A DNA stretch of 39,218 bases, taken from assembly GCA_024275825.1 (NCBI GenBank), contig JAJRYK010000016.1, forward strand, positions 1 to 39,218, read 5' to 3'. Below the pieces are notes generated by a model. That model was not told where the DNA came from. It made no database searches and saw nothing but the letters and a program-made list of their open reading frames with translations. Origin of the DNA: Alphaproteobacteria bacterium. Its GTDB lineage: Bacteria > Pseudomonadota > Alphaproteobacteria > Micavibrionales > Micavibrionaceae. The position numbers and the translations under genes were made by a program. The first letter of the stretch is position 1, and each line of letters opens with the position of its first letter. Positions 1-6,250 of this stretch are shown here, in pieces.

Positions 1-137
1 AATACAACGGCATTCCTGAAAAGCAATTTTATTGGTTCTTAAAAGAAACGGAATTTAGGTTTAATTATGGGTCGCATAAAGAGCAGTTAAAAACGCTCAA
101 AAAATGGACAAATTTATAACTTATCTACGACAGCCCC
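1..137 (+). mobile_element. IS1595-family insertion sequence, right end (partial)
   Basis: Right end of an insertion sequence that continues beyond the window. It holds the transposase C-terminus and ends in the terminal inverted repeat at 119-137 (ACTTATCTACGACAGCCCC). This is the exact reverse complement of the 19 bases that open the IS copy at 39080. The outermost bases are CCCC. IS1595 elements usually make 8-bp target duplications, so TTCCTAAA (138-145) should be one copy of it. The other copy lies outside the window. Confidence 0.85.
3..119 (+). CDS. IS1595-family (ISXO2-like) transposase, C-terminal fragment
   Basis: Open frame from the window edge to a TAA at 117-119, 38 residues. 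It contains GIPEKQFYWFLKETEFRFN, the usual end of ISXO2-like DDE transposases of the IS1595 family (pattern GIP..F..FLKE.EFRFN). The stop codon touches the inner edge of the inverted repeat, normal for a compact IS. The catalytic residues lie outside the window, so activity cannot be judged. Confidence 0.8.
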   Translation, partial: YNGIPEKQFYWFLKETEFRFNYGSHKEQLKTLKKWTNL

Positions 138-772
138 TTCCTAAATCATATGCTGCTCATGCATATAATAACTTATCAATGTCCTTGCAGCGCTACACAA
201 TTATAAGAATTTGTTCATTTTGGGACAGCTATGGTCTTGATAGAAAAAGTATTCCAACAATAGCCTCCCTTCTAAACACAGCTAAAGTGGCCAATGAAAT
301 TTTTAAAGAACAAGAGGATTGGCATAACAATCTTGTTGTAAACACCCATTATCTAAATCCAGACCCTGATCCAGAAATTCAAGCAAGTATTGTTAATGAT
401 AATGTTAATAGAGGAAAAATCGACGCAAAAAAACTTGCAATAAATCAAGTTCAGAAAATTAAAAAAATTAGAAAAAAGGCAAATGTGGTAGCCAATTCAA
501 AACGGTATGCTGAATTTAAAAAATTCAGAGACCATACCGCTCATAATTTAGAATCTGAAAGTCAAAAAAGTGATGCTGCTAAAATAAATTTGCTTAATGA
601 AATAGATTACTTTCGTGATGAAGCTTTTACTTTGGTAAATGAATTATATTTGTACGTATGCGGCGTTGGATACGACTTTGAGGAGGAAAGTATATTCTAT
701 GCAAACAGTAGTCGATCTTTATGGCGTAATTGTAAATTCAATATAGACTTGAAATCCGAAAAAGAGACTTGA
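104..772 (+). CDS. HEPN-domain protein, AbiU2-like, 5' end replaced by an IS end
   Basis: 222-residue frame that I read as a HEPN protein of the AbiU2 type. Two things support this: an early helical segment with ICSFWD followed by SIPTIASLLN (AbiU2 proteins often have a CRLWD...SIPNLL pattern), and the R-x4-H motif RDHTAH at residues 142-147, the HEPN RNase signature. HEPN proteins are commonly RNases in toxin-antitoxin or abortive-infection systems; the target here is unknown. The ATG at 104 lies inside the IS, overlaps the end of the transposase gene, and residues 1-11 are encoded by the IS inverted repeat. Host-derived sequence begins at codon 12. The native N-terminus, perhaps a few dozen residues, is therefore missing. 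It may be a truncated product or a pseudogene. The AT-rich composition differs from the downstream core genes. No antitoxin gene is visible next to it. Confidence 0.6.
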   Translation: MDKFITYLRQPLPKSYAAHAYNNLSMSLQRYTIIRICSFWDSYGLDRKSIPTIASLLNTAKVANEIFKEQEDWHNNLVVNTHYLNPDPDPEIQASIVNDNVNRGKIDAKKLAINQVQKIKKIRKKANVVANSKRYAEFKKFRDHTAHNLESESQKSDAAKINLLNEIDYFRDEAFTLVNELYLYVCGVGYDFEEESIFYANSSRSLWRNCKFNIDLKSEKET

Positions 773-788
773 ATCCAGGGAAAATAAG

Positions 789-875
789 TTAACGCCCAGC
801 CTCCTTCAACAGCTTAGACAATTCCACATCCAGCGTCTTGCACAACTTGCATGTGTGTAATGGTGCTCGGCCTTT
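789..875 (-). pseudogene. remnant of an XRE-type regulator C-terminus
   Basis: On the minus strand a short open stretch ends in TAA (789-791) and reads LCKTLDVELSKLLKEAGR. This resembles the last helix of XRE/HTH_3 regulators (LAKALDVSLSELL). The frame closes upstream after about 29 codons with no helix-turn-helix left, so only a fragment survives. It may be the remains of a regulator once paired with this region. The match is short and could be chance. Confidence 0.3.
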
Positions 876-889
876 GCGTTATAAAACCC

Positions 890-918
890 TTGATCTTCTG
901 GGTAAAATATAGGATAAT
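890..918 (+). promoter_or_regulatory. sigma70-type promoter sharing a 21-bp block with the metE promoter
   Basis: TTGATC (890-895), 17-bp spacer, GATAAT (913-918). Bases 903-923 are identical to 3369-3389 upstream of metE, where the -35 is TTGACA and the spacer is also 17 bp. It would drive the small operon beginning at 959. Confidence 0.5.
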
Positions 919-958
919 ATTCCTATTTCTAAATCAATATGGAGCAGGGGTGAAAAAG

Positions 959-1126
959 ATGCGGCGGGGCGATTTGAAATATCAACCAACAAACTATTGG
1001 CAGGGCGGGAAAAGCTGTTTGATTTCAATGGTCGCGGCCCCCCTACTCGTTGAAATTTACGAACGAACTGAACAGCTCAAATTTCCCTTCCATATCAGCA
1101 CATTATCGGGCATAACACACCCATGA
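959..1126 (+). CDS. small hypothetical protein, 55 aa
   Basis: Short frame starting at ATG 959, preceded by AGGGGTG as a possible ribosome-binding site and by the promoter at 890-918. Its TGA (1124-1126) overlaps the ATG of the next gene (1123), the same ATGA junction used between the next two genes, which argues for translation. I do not recognise the sequence. It has one modest hydrophobic stretch (LISMVAAPLLV) and no cysteine motif. A longer frame from 851 would start upstream of the -35 box and is unlikely. Confidence 0.35.
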   Translation: MRRGDLKYQPTNYWQGGKSCLISMVAAPLLVEIYERTEQLKFPFHISTLSGITHP

Positions 1127-1377
1127 CCAACGTTAATGAAATCATCGATCATCTCATTCTCTCCGCCGTTACGGATGAATGGCAGAAAATCGCGCTGATG
1201 ATCTCCAAAATCTATGACGACTCAGCGCTGACGGACATCCCGCAGGACAAGCGCGGCCAGGCTATTGCGGATCGTCTCTACATCCTCATCGATAATGGCG
1301 GGCTGGACTGTCAGGGCAATATGCGCCGCTGGCGTGATAGTGAGGTGCGGATGGTGCAGGGTAGGGCAAAGCCATGA
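1123..1377 (+). CDS. DUF3658 domain protein
   Basis: 84-residue soluble protein that looks like the DUF3658 family: an N-terminal helix ending in [16 protein letters not shown], a middle helix [14 protein letters not shown], and the closing motif [13 protein letters not shown] (family pattern EGQGD..RWR.SEVR). The domain occurs alone or behind DUF1835; its function is not established. Start and stop both overlap neighbours by ATGA, so it is probably translationally coupled to the 55-aa ORF upstream and to yjdM downstream. Confidence 0.65.
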   Translation: MTNVNEIIDHLILSAVTDEWQKIALMISKIYDDSALTDIPQDKRGQAIADRLYILIDNGGLDCQGNMRRWRDSEVRMVQGRAKP

Positions 1378-1724
1378 GCGATACACTCCCCCCCTGCCCA
1401 AAATGTGCCTCCGCCTATACTTACGAAGATGGCGCGCTGCTCGTTTGTCCCGAATGTGCGCATGAGTGGAGCGCGGCGGGTGAGGCGGTGGAAACCGTAC
1501 GCGACGCTGTTGGCAACGAGATTAAGGACGGCGATACCGTCACGGTGATTAAGGATCTGAAGATCAAGGGCTCTTCCAATGTTGTAAAGGTTGGCACAAA
1601 GGTCAAAAGTATCCGCCTGGTCCCTGTCGACGAGCAAGTGGGCGGCCATGATATTGACTGTAAAGTGCCCGGCGTGGGTCCGATGGGGCTTAAGTCCGAA
1701 TTTGTTCGGAAAGTTTCTGACTAA
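1374..1724 (+). CDS. yjdM: zinc-ribbon protein YjdM (PhnA family)
   Basis: 116-residue protein of the YjdM/PhnA family, often annotated as alkylphosphonate utilisation protein although a role in phosphonate metabolism is doubtful. An N-terminal zinc ribbon is visible as CPKC ... CPEC within the first 30 residues. It is followed by the conserved [20 protein letters not shown] and [12 protein letters not shown] (an SH3-like barrel) and a C-terminus that specifies the expected [12 protein letters not shown]. Length is normal for the family. The start overlaps the DUF3658 stop. Last gene of the small operon, followed by a terminator-like hairpin. Confidence 0.9.
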   Translation: MSDTLPPCPKCASAYTYEDGALLVCPECAHEWSAAGEAVETVRDAVGNEIKDGDTVTVIKDLKIKGSSNVVKVGTKVKSIRLVPVDEQVGGHDIDCKVPGVGPMGLKSEFVRKVSD

Positions 1725-1763
1725 CGGCGCGCATACACACGCGCATTCCTCTCATGCTTTCTT

Positions 1764-1800
1764 AACCCAAATGCGCTAGAGTAGTGGCTGGGTTTTCTTT
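1764..1800 (+). terminator. probable intrinsic terminator after yjdM
   Basis: AACCCA (1764-1769) can pair with TGGGTT (1789-1794), and TTCTTT follows. The stem is short and the loop of 19 bases is long, so termination may be weak. Confidence 0.4.
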
Positions 1801-1818
1801 GGGGAAGCAGTCATTATT

Positions 1819-2934
1819 ATGAGCGCCGAAACACCAGCCATCAGCAATAAGCGCCTCGTTGCCGTCGTGGACTCGTCCGCGGCGCATCGGCAGAAGGTCT
1901 GCGCGGCGCTGATGTCCTATTATGATCTCAAACCGATTGGCGATGCGAAAGAGGCGCTGGCGAGCTTAAGCGCTGATCCGCCTGCGCTGATTCTTCTCCA
2001 CGCTACGCTGGAGCCGATGAGCGCGCCGGAATTTATCCGTGAAGCGCTCGCTCGCGATGCGCTTAAAAATACGCCGATCATCTATATCGCTGAAAATGAA
2101 ATCGACCCGCAGATGGACGCTGTGAAAGAGGCCGGCGCGGATGGTGTGGTCACCAAACCCTATCCGCGCAGCGTCCTGACGCGCAGTATCTCGGCCCAGC
2201 TCAATACCAGTATAGAGAAGGAGTGGGAGGCCTTGCCCGATCCGCAGCGCGGCGCGCTGCAAAAAAGCATCGCGGTGTTCAACACAATTTCCGATGCGCT
2301 GGCGACCGGCGAAACGCTGGCCTTTGAATCGGTGAAGGATAATTGTCAGCCCTTGGTTGAGGCGATTGAAAATAATGACTTCAAAGCCATCCTCGATGGT
2401 GTGCGCAATCATGATGACTATACTTATGCGCATTCGATGCGTGTGGCCACATTGCTCTCCCTGCTCGGCCATGCCGCGGGGTTTAAGAATGATGATCAGT
2501 TGCTGCTGGCCAGTGGCGGGCTGCTCCATGATGTGGGCAAGATGATGATCCCGCATAATATTCTCAACAAGCCTGGCAAGCTAACGGAGGAAGAATTCAC
2601 CGTCATGAAAAGTCACGTGCCCGAAACGGTGGAGTACCTTAAAAGCGCGGGCGACATTCCCAAGGGCGTGTTTATCATCGCCGAGCAGCATCACGAGAAA
2701 ATCGACGGCACCGGCTATCCTCATAATTTACAGGGCACGGCGCTGAACGAGCTGGCCCGTATGGCTGCGGTTGTTGATGTGTTTAGCGCGCTGACGGACC
2801 GCCGCGTCTATAAACCCCCGATGGAGGCCGGCAAGGCGATGGGCATCATGACCGACGAGATGACCAGCCACCTCGACCCCCACTATGTGAAGCTGTTCCG
2901 TAAGGTACTGATGGATGCGGATATTTTGAGTTAA
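1819..2934 (+). CDS. response-regulator-like protein with pseudo-receiver and HD-GYP domain
   Basis: 371-residue two-domain protein. Residues 11-130 fold like a receiver (VAVVDSS at the first strand, TKPY with Lys113), but the phospho-acceptor Asp is replaced by His61 (LILLHATLEP) and the switch Thr/Ser by Ala91. Classical phosphorylation is therefore unlikely. After a helical linker (130-185) comes an HD-GYP domain, residues 190-365: HD at 237-238 in LLHDVGK, His266, HHEK (291-294) and GTGYP (297-301). HD-GYP proteins hydrolyse cyclic di-GMP; the metal-binding His/Asp set looks complete, so the output domain is probably active. The start ATG follows the hairpin of the upstream operon. No histidine kinase lies nearby. 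Confidence 0.88.
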   Translation: MSAETPAISNKRLVAVVDSSAAHRQKVCAALMSYYDLKPIGDAKEALASLSADPPALILLHATLEPMSAPEFIREALARDALKNTPIIYIAENEIDPQMDAVKEAGADGVVTKPYPRSVLTRSISAQLNTSIEKEWEALPDPQRGALQKSIAVFNTISDALATGETLAFESVKDNCQPLVEAIENNDFKAILDGVRNHDDYTYAHSMRVATLLSLLGHAAGFKNDDQLLLASGGLLHDVGKMMIPHNILNKPGKLTEEEFTVMKSHVPETVEYLKSAGDIPKGVFIIAEQHHEKIDGTGYPHNLQGTALNELARMAAVVDVFSALTDRRVYKPPMEAGKAMGIMTDEMTSHLDPHYVKLFRKVLMDADILS

Positions 2935-2974
2935 GAGTGTGATTATTAGCAAAGGTGCAGTTTTTTAAACAATG

Positions 2975-3028
2975 TTAATGGTTATTATAAGAAATCTCCT
3001 CATATTTGTTGGTAGATATAACCATTAA
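2975..3028. repeat. 11-bp perfect inverted repeat in an AT-rich gap
   Basis: TTAATGGTTAT (2975-2985) is the exact reverse complement of ATAACCATTAA (3018-3028); 32 bases separate the arms. It lies just upstream of the orphan ORF at 3075. It could be an operator, an RNA hairpin or a trace of a small mobile element. Confidence 0.5.
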
Positions 3029-3074
3029 AATCATGTAAAAAACGACCTTTGAAAAATGTCAGGAAATTATTTTC

Positions 3075-3359
3075 TTGCTTTTTCCTCTTGCAAATTCAGA
3101 GGTAGCGCAAGGGATCATTGAAAGGGCTCTGTGTGAGCAGTTTTTAAGAGAGGCTACTATCAGTAGTAGCCATGTTGTTGTAAGCACTTATTCTGCCATT
3201 AAAACTGATAGAGGTGAGTGGGCAGTATCTAATTTTGCAGAGCATGGAGATCCAGATTCGGTGATATTTGATGAAAATTATGCGCCTGAGGGAATTGCCA
3301 GTAAAATGGCTGAATTTGCAGTTAAAGATGTTATGGTTGATGCTTACAACTATGGTTGA
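3075..3359 (+). CDS. orphan hypothetical protein, 94 aa
   Basis: 94-residue frame with no recognised family. The only start at its upstream end is TTG (3075), preceded by AGGA at 3061-3064; no in-frame ATG lies upstream before a stop. The protein is acidic, with no membrane segment and no cysteine cluster. Its base composition is more AT-rich than the core genes on either side. The stop codon overlaps the -35 box of the metE promoter. It may be an acquired gene or a non-coding stretch; I give it even odds. Confidence 0.4.
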   Translation: MLFPLANSEVAQGIIERALCEQFLREATISSSHVVVSTYSAIKTDRGEWAVSNFAEHGDPDSVIFDENYAPEGIASKMAEFAVKDVMVDAYNYG

Positions 3360-3384
3360 CAAGAATTATAAAATATAGGATAAT
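3356..3384 (+). promoter_or_regulatory. strong sigma70-type promoter for metE
   Basis: TTGACA (3356-3361), 17-bp spacer, GATAAT (3379-3384): nearly consensus. Transcription would start near 3391 and give a metE leader of about 215 bases. Bases 3369-3389 repeat exactly at 903-923. Confidence 0.65.
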
Positions 3385-3467
3385 ATTCCCAAGTAAACAG
3401 CCAAAAACACTTTGATATCAGCGCCTTACATCCCCACCCCCTAAATTTGAGCAAACAAAAAGAAGAA

Positions 3468-3530
3468 AACGCACTTTCTTCAAGTAAATCAGTGCGTTAT
3501 TGGCGGTAAGGATTTTTATCCAATTTCGCC
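3468..3530 (+). promoter_or_regulatory. metE leader with two possible hairpins
   Basis: AACGCACT (3468-3475) pairs perfectly with AGTGCGTT (3491-3498). Close behind, GGAT/ATCC flank TTTT within a longer GGCG...CGCC bracket (about 3502-3530). Nothing matches the SAM, SAH or cobalamin riboswitch signatures I know. It could still be an attenuator or another regulatory RNA. Confidence 0.4.
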
Positions 3531-3533
3531 TGT

Positions 3534-3611
3534 ATGTTCGCGGTTGTCAGCGCTTATTTTCCTGTTCATACTGTTGCTTCGGCTAATGTAATCAAGGGGA
3601 TAAAATCATGA
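3534..3611 (+). CDS. possible metE leader peptide (uORF, 25 aa)
   Basis: ATG at 3534 opens a frame of 25 codons (MFAVVSAYFPVHTVASANVI then KGIKS) whose TGA (3609-3611) overlaps the metE ATG (3608) as ATGA. There is no good ribosome-binding site before it and no run of Met codons, so it may be chance. If translated it could couple to metE. Confidence 0.25.
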   Translation: MFAVVSAYFPVHTVASANVIKGIKS

Positions 3612-5905
3612 CAATTGCTGCGAATTTGGGATTTCCACGAATGGGTTTAAAGCGCGAGCTGAAAAAATCACTCGAAGCGTTTTGGAAGGGTAAGGCGAGC
3701 GAAGCTGAACTTCAAGACACCGCAAAAATGCTGCGTCTTCGTCATTGGGACATGCAAAAAACTGCAGGAATTGATGGTATTCCATGCAATGATTTTTCCT
3801 TCTATGATCAAGTTTTGGATATGAGCTGTCTGCTCGGTCTTGTGCCGAAGCGCTATAACTGGTCTGGCGAAACGGTCGATTTGGAAACCTATTTCGCGAT
3901 GGCGCGTGGTATGCAAAAGGACGGCAAAGATGTCGTGGCGATGGAAATGACCAAATGGTTTGATACGAATTATCATTATATCGTGCCGGAATTTGAAAAC
4001 GGGATGAGTCCCAAAATTTCCTCGACTAAGATCTTCGATGAATTCGCTGAAGCCAAAGCGGCTGATATCAACGCGCATCCCGTTTTGATCGGTCCGGCAA
4101 CATATATGTATCTCGGCAAAACGCGCGCGGATGATTTTGATGTGCCAGCATTTATGGATCAGGTTTTGTCCGTCTATATCGAGATCCTGACAAAGCTGGA
4201 GTCGCAAGGCGCAAGTTGGGTACAGATTGATGAGCCAATGCTCGTGCTTGATATGGGCGAAGCTGCGCAAGGCATGATGAAGAAAATGTATGATCGCATC
4301 GCTGCGGAGTTGCCGAACCTGAACATCGTGCTGACAAGTTATTTCGGTGATCTGCGCGATAATCTGAGTACGGCGCTGAGCTTGCCTGTTGCAACGCTGC
4401 ATGTCGATTTCGTGCGCGCGCCGGAACAGCTTGATGAGATTCTCGCAAGCCTCCCAGACGATAAAACGCTCTCAATGGGCGTCATTGATGGGCGTAATAT
4501 CTGGAAGGCGGATTTAGCAGGAGCACTTGCGATGTGTGAAAAGGCTGTCGCGAAACTCGGTAGTGATCGCGTTGCCGTTGCGCCGAGCTGTTCATTGCTT
4601 CACACGCCGGTTGATCTGGATGATGAAACGGCATTGGACGCAGAGCTGAAAAACTGGATGGCGTTTTCGAAGCAAAAATTGATAGAAGTGAAATTGATCA
4701 GTGATGCACTGAACGGCAATAAAGATGAGGCGGCATTCGCGGAGAATGTGGCGGCGATTGAAAGCCGTAAAATCTCTGAGCGAATTCACAATAAGGCTGT
4801 AAAAGATCGCGTTGCAGGCATTACCGAAGCAGACCTTGAGCGTAAAAACCCGTTCCAGAAGCGCATTCAGGCGCAGCGAGATGTGCTGAACTTGCCGCTT
4901 CTTCCCACAACGACAATCGGCTCGTTCCCGCAAATCCCAGAGCTTCGCCAAATGCGCGCGAAATTTAAAAAGGGTGAGCTGAGCCAGGAAGAATACGATT
5001 CCTATCTTGAAAAACTGACCGATGATGCGATGGCGTTGCAGGATGAGATCGGCATTGATGTCCCTGTGCATGGCGAGTATGAGCGCAATGACATGGTCGA
5101 ATATTTCGGTGAGAAGCTCGACGGCTTTGCGTTCACTAAAAATGGCTGGGTGCAGAGTTACGGCTCACGCTGCGTGAAACCGCCAGTGATTTTCGGTGAT
5201 GTCTCGCGGCCTGAAGCGATGACGGTGCGCTGGTCAAGCTACGCCAAAAGCAAGACCGATAAACCGGTTAAAGGTATGCTCACGGGTCCCGTCACGATTT
5301 TACAATGGAGCTTTGTGCGTGATGATCAACCGCGTGAAACGACCTGTAAACAAATCGGTTTTGCGATCCGTGACGAGGTCATGGATCTAGAGAAAGCCAA
5401 TATTCGCGTGATCCAGATTGATGAACCGGCGGTGCGCGAAGGTTTGCCGCTGCGCCGTGATGATTGGAAATCCTATCTGAAATGGGCTGTTGATTCCTTC
5501 CGGCTTTCGGCTGCTGGCGTGGAAGATGGTACGCAGATCCATACGCATATGTGCTATTGCGAATTCAACGATATCATGGACTCGATTGTGGCGCTGGACG
5601 CTGATGTGATTTCGATTGAGACGTCACGCAGCGCGATGGATGTTCTGGAAGCCTTTATAGACTTCAAATATCCTAATGAGATTGGGCCTGGCGTTTATGA
5701 TATTCATTCACCGCGGATTCCAAGCACGGAAGAAATGGAAAAGCTGTTAACCAAAGCACTTGACGTTTTAGCGCCAGAGCAAATCTGGGTCAATCCCGAT
5801 TGTGGCCTAAAAACGCGCAGCTGGGACGAAACGCGTCCGGCGCTAGAGAATATGGTGCAAGCCGCGAAGAATATGCGTGAAAAGTTAAAAGAAAAGGCGG
5901 CTTAA
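3608..5905 (+). CDS. metE: cobalamin-independent methionine synthase MetE
   Basis: 765 residues, full length. MetE transfers a methyl group from 5-methyltetrahydropteroyl-triglutamate to homocysteine, the last step of methionine synthesis, in the cytoplasm. The N-terminal half starts with NLGFPRMGLKRELKKSLE. The C-terminal catalytic barrel starts near LPTTTIGSFPQ and carries the zinc ligands in HMCYCEFNDI and NPDCGLKTR, plus QIDEPAVREGLP. The start is backed by AAGGGG nine bases upstream. It is a single gene behind its own promoter and a long leader. A folate- and B12-independent route to methionine is implied; no metH lies in the window. Confidence 0.98.
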   Translation: MTIAANLGFPRMGLKRELKKSLEAFWKGKASEAELQDTAKMLRLRHWDMQKTAGIDGIPCNDFSFYDQVLDMSCLLGLVPKRYNWSGETVDLETYFAMARGMQKDGKDVVAMEMTKWFDTNYHYIVPEFENGMSPKISSTKIFDEFAEAKAADINAHPVLIGPATYMYLGKTRADDFDVPAFMDQVLSVYIEILTKLESQGASWVQIDEPMLVLDMGEAAQGMMKKMYDRIAAELPNLNIVLTSYFGDLRDNLSTALSLPVATLHVDFVRAPEQLDEILASLPDDKTLSMGVIDGRNIWKADLAGALAMCEKAVAKLGSDRVAVAPSCSLLHTPVDLDDETALDAELKNWMAFSKQKLIEVKLISDALNGNKDEAAFAENVAAIESRKISERIHNKAVKDRVAGITEADLERKNPFQKRIQAQRDVLNLPLLPTTTIGSFPQIPELRQMRAKFKKGELSQEEYDSYLEKLTDDAMALQDEIGIDVPVHGEYERNDMVEYFGEKLDGFAFTKNGWVQSYGSRCVKPPVIFGDVSRPEAMTVRWSSYAKSKTDKPVKGMLTGPVTILQWSFVRDDQPRETTCKQIGFAIRDEVMDLEKANIRVIQIDEPAVREGLPLRRDDWKSYLKWAVDSFRLSAAGVEDGTQIHTHMCYCEFNDIMDSIVALDADVISIETSRSAMDVLEAFIDFKYPNEIGPGVYDIHSPRIPSTEEMEKLLTKALDVLAPEQIWVNPDCGLKTRSWDETRPALENMVQAAKNMREKLKEKAA

Positions 5906-5917
5906 GCATCCTCAATC

Positions 5918-5996
5918 GTCATCCCGGACTTGATCCGGGATCTATGTGATTTTTGTTAACTCACTATGGATTCCGGCCTTCGCCGGAATGACGGCA
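5918..5996. repeat. dispersed palindromic repeat of alphaproteobacterial type
   Basis: Begins CGTCATCCCGGACTTGATCC and ends GGCCTTCGCCGGAATGACGG. Each half is itself a hairpin (CCCGGA-CTTGA-TCCGGG and TTCCGGC-CTT-CGCCGGAA), and the outer ends CGTCAT/ATGACG are complementary. Elements of this form are common between genes in alphaproteobacteria. Here it sits between the convergent metE and GIY-YIG genes, where the hairpins could also end transcription. No second copy was noticed in the window. Confidence 0.75.
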
Positions 5997-6003
5997 GGTA
6001 AAA

Positions 6004-6246
6004 TTATTTTTCCACTAATGCTAATTTTTCCGTGCGGCTAAGGCGCTTAACTTTACGCTCGCGCTTTGAGGCTCCGCTGCGGTTTTCATGGGTTTCGGTG
6101 TAAATCACGGTAAATGGTCCACGGCCTTTTGTGTATTTTGCGCCTGTGCCGTTTGCGTGATTTTCCAGGCGTTTATCCAGGTCATTCGTGATTCCCGTAT
6201 AAAGCGTTTTATCAGCGCATTCCAGGATGTAGAGACTCCAGTCCAT
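6004..6246 (-). CDS. GIY-YIG nuclease-fold protein (UPF0213/YhbQ-like)
   Basis: 80-residue single-domain protein with the GIY-YIG fold. LYILECADKTLYTGITNDLDKR carries the two halves of the motif (YIL...YTGI) and the conserved Arg; KYTKGRGP and a terminal helix with conserved Lys/Arg complete the family pattern. Members are small nuclease-like proteins, some linked to DNA repair or nucleic-acid processing, without a firm general role. It lies four bases downstream of pyrC on the same strand and is probably co-transcribed with it. Confidence 0.9.
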   Translation of the reverse strand: MDWSLYILECADKTLYTGITNDLDKRLENHANGTGAKYTKGRGPFTVIYTETHENRSGASKRERKVKRLSRTEKLALVEK

Positions 6247-6250
6247 GGCT

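Noticed and set aside
851-958. N-terminal extension of the 55-aa ORF
   Set aside because: It begins upstream of the -35 box of the promoter at 890-918, so it would not be on that transcript.
1966-2556. 196-codon minus-strand frame
   Set aside because: Antisense to the HD-GYP gene; His/Arg-rich translation typical of a shadow frame.
3390-3607. SAM or cobalamin riboswitch before metE
   Set aside because: No B12-box or SAM-type core sequence was found; only generic hairpins are visible.
3668-4402. 244-codon minus-strand frame
   Set aside because: Antisense shadow of metE.
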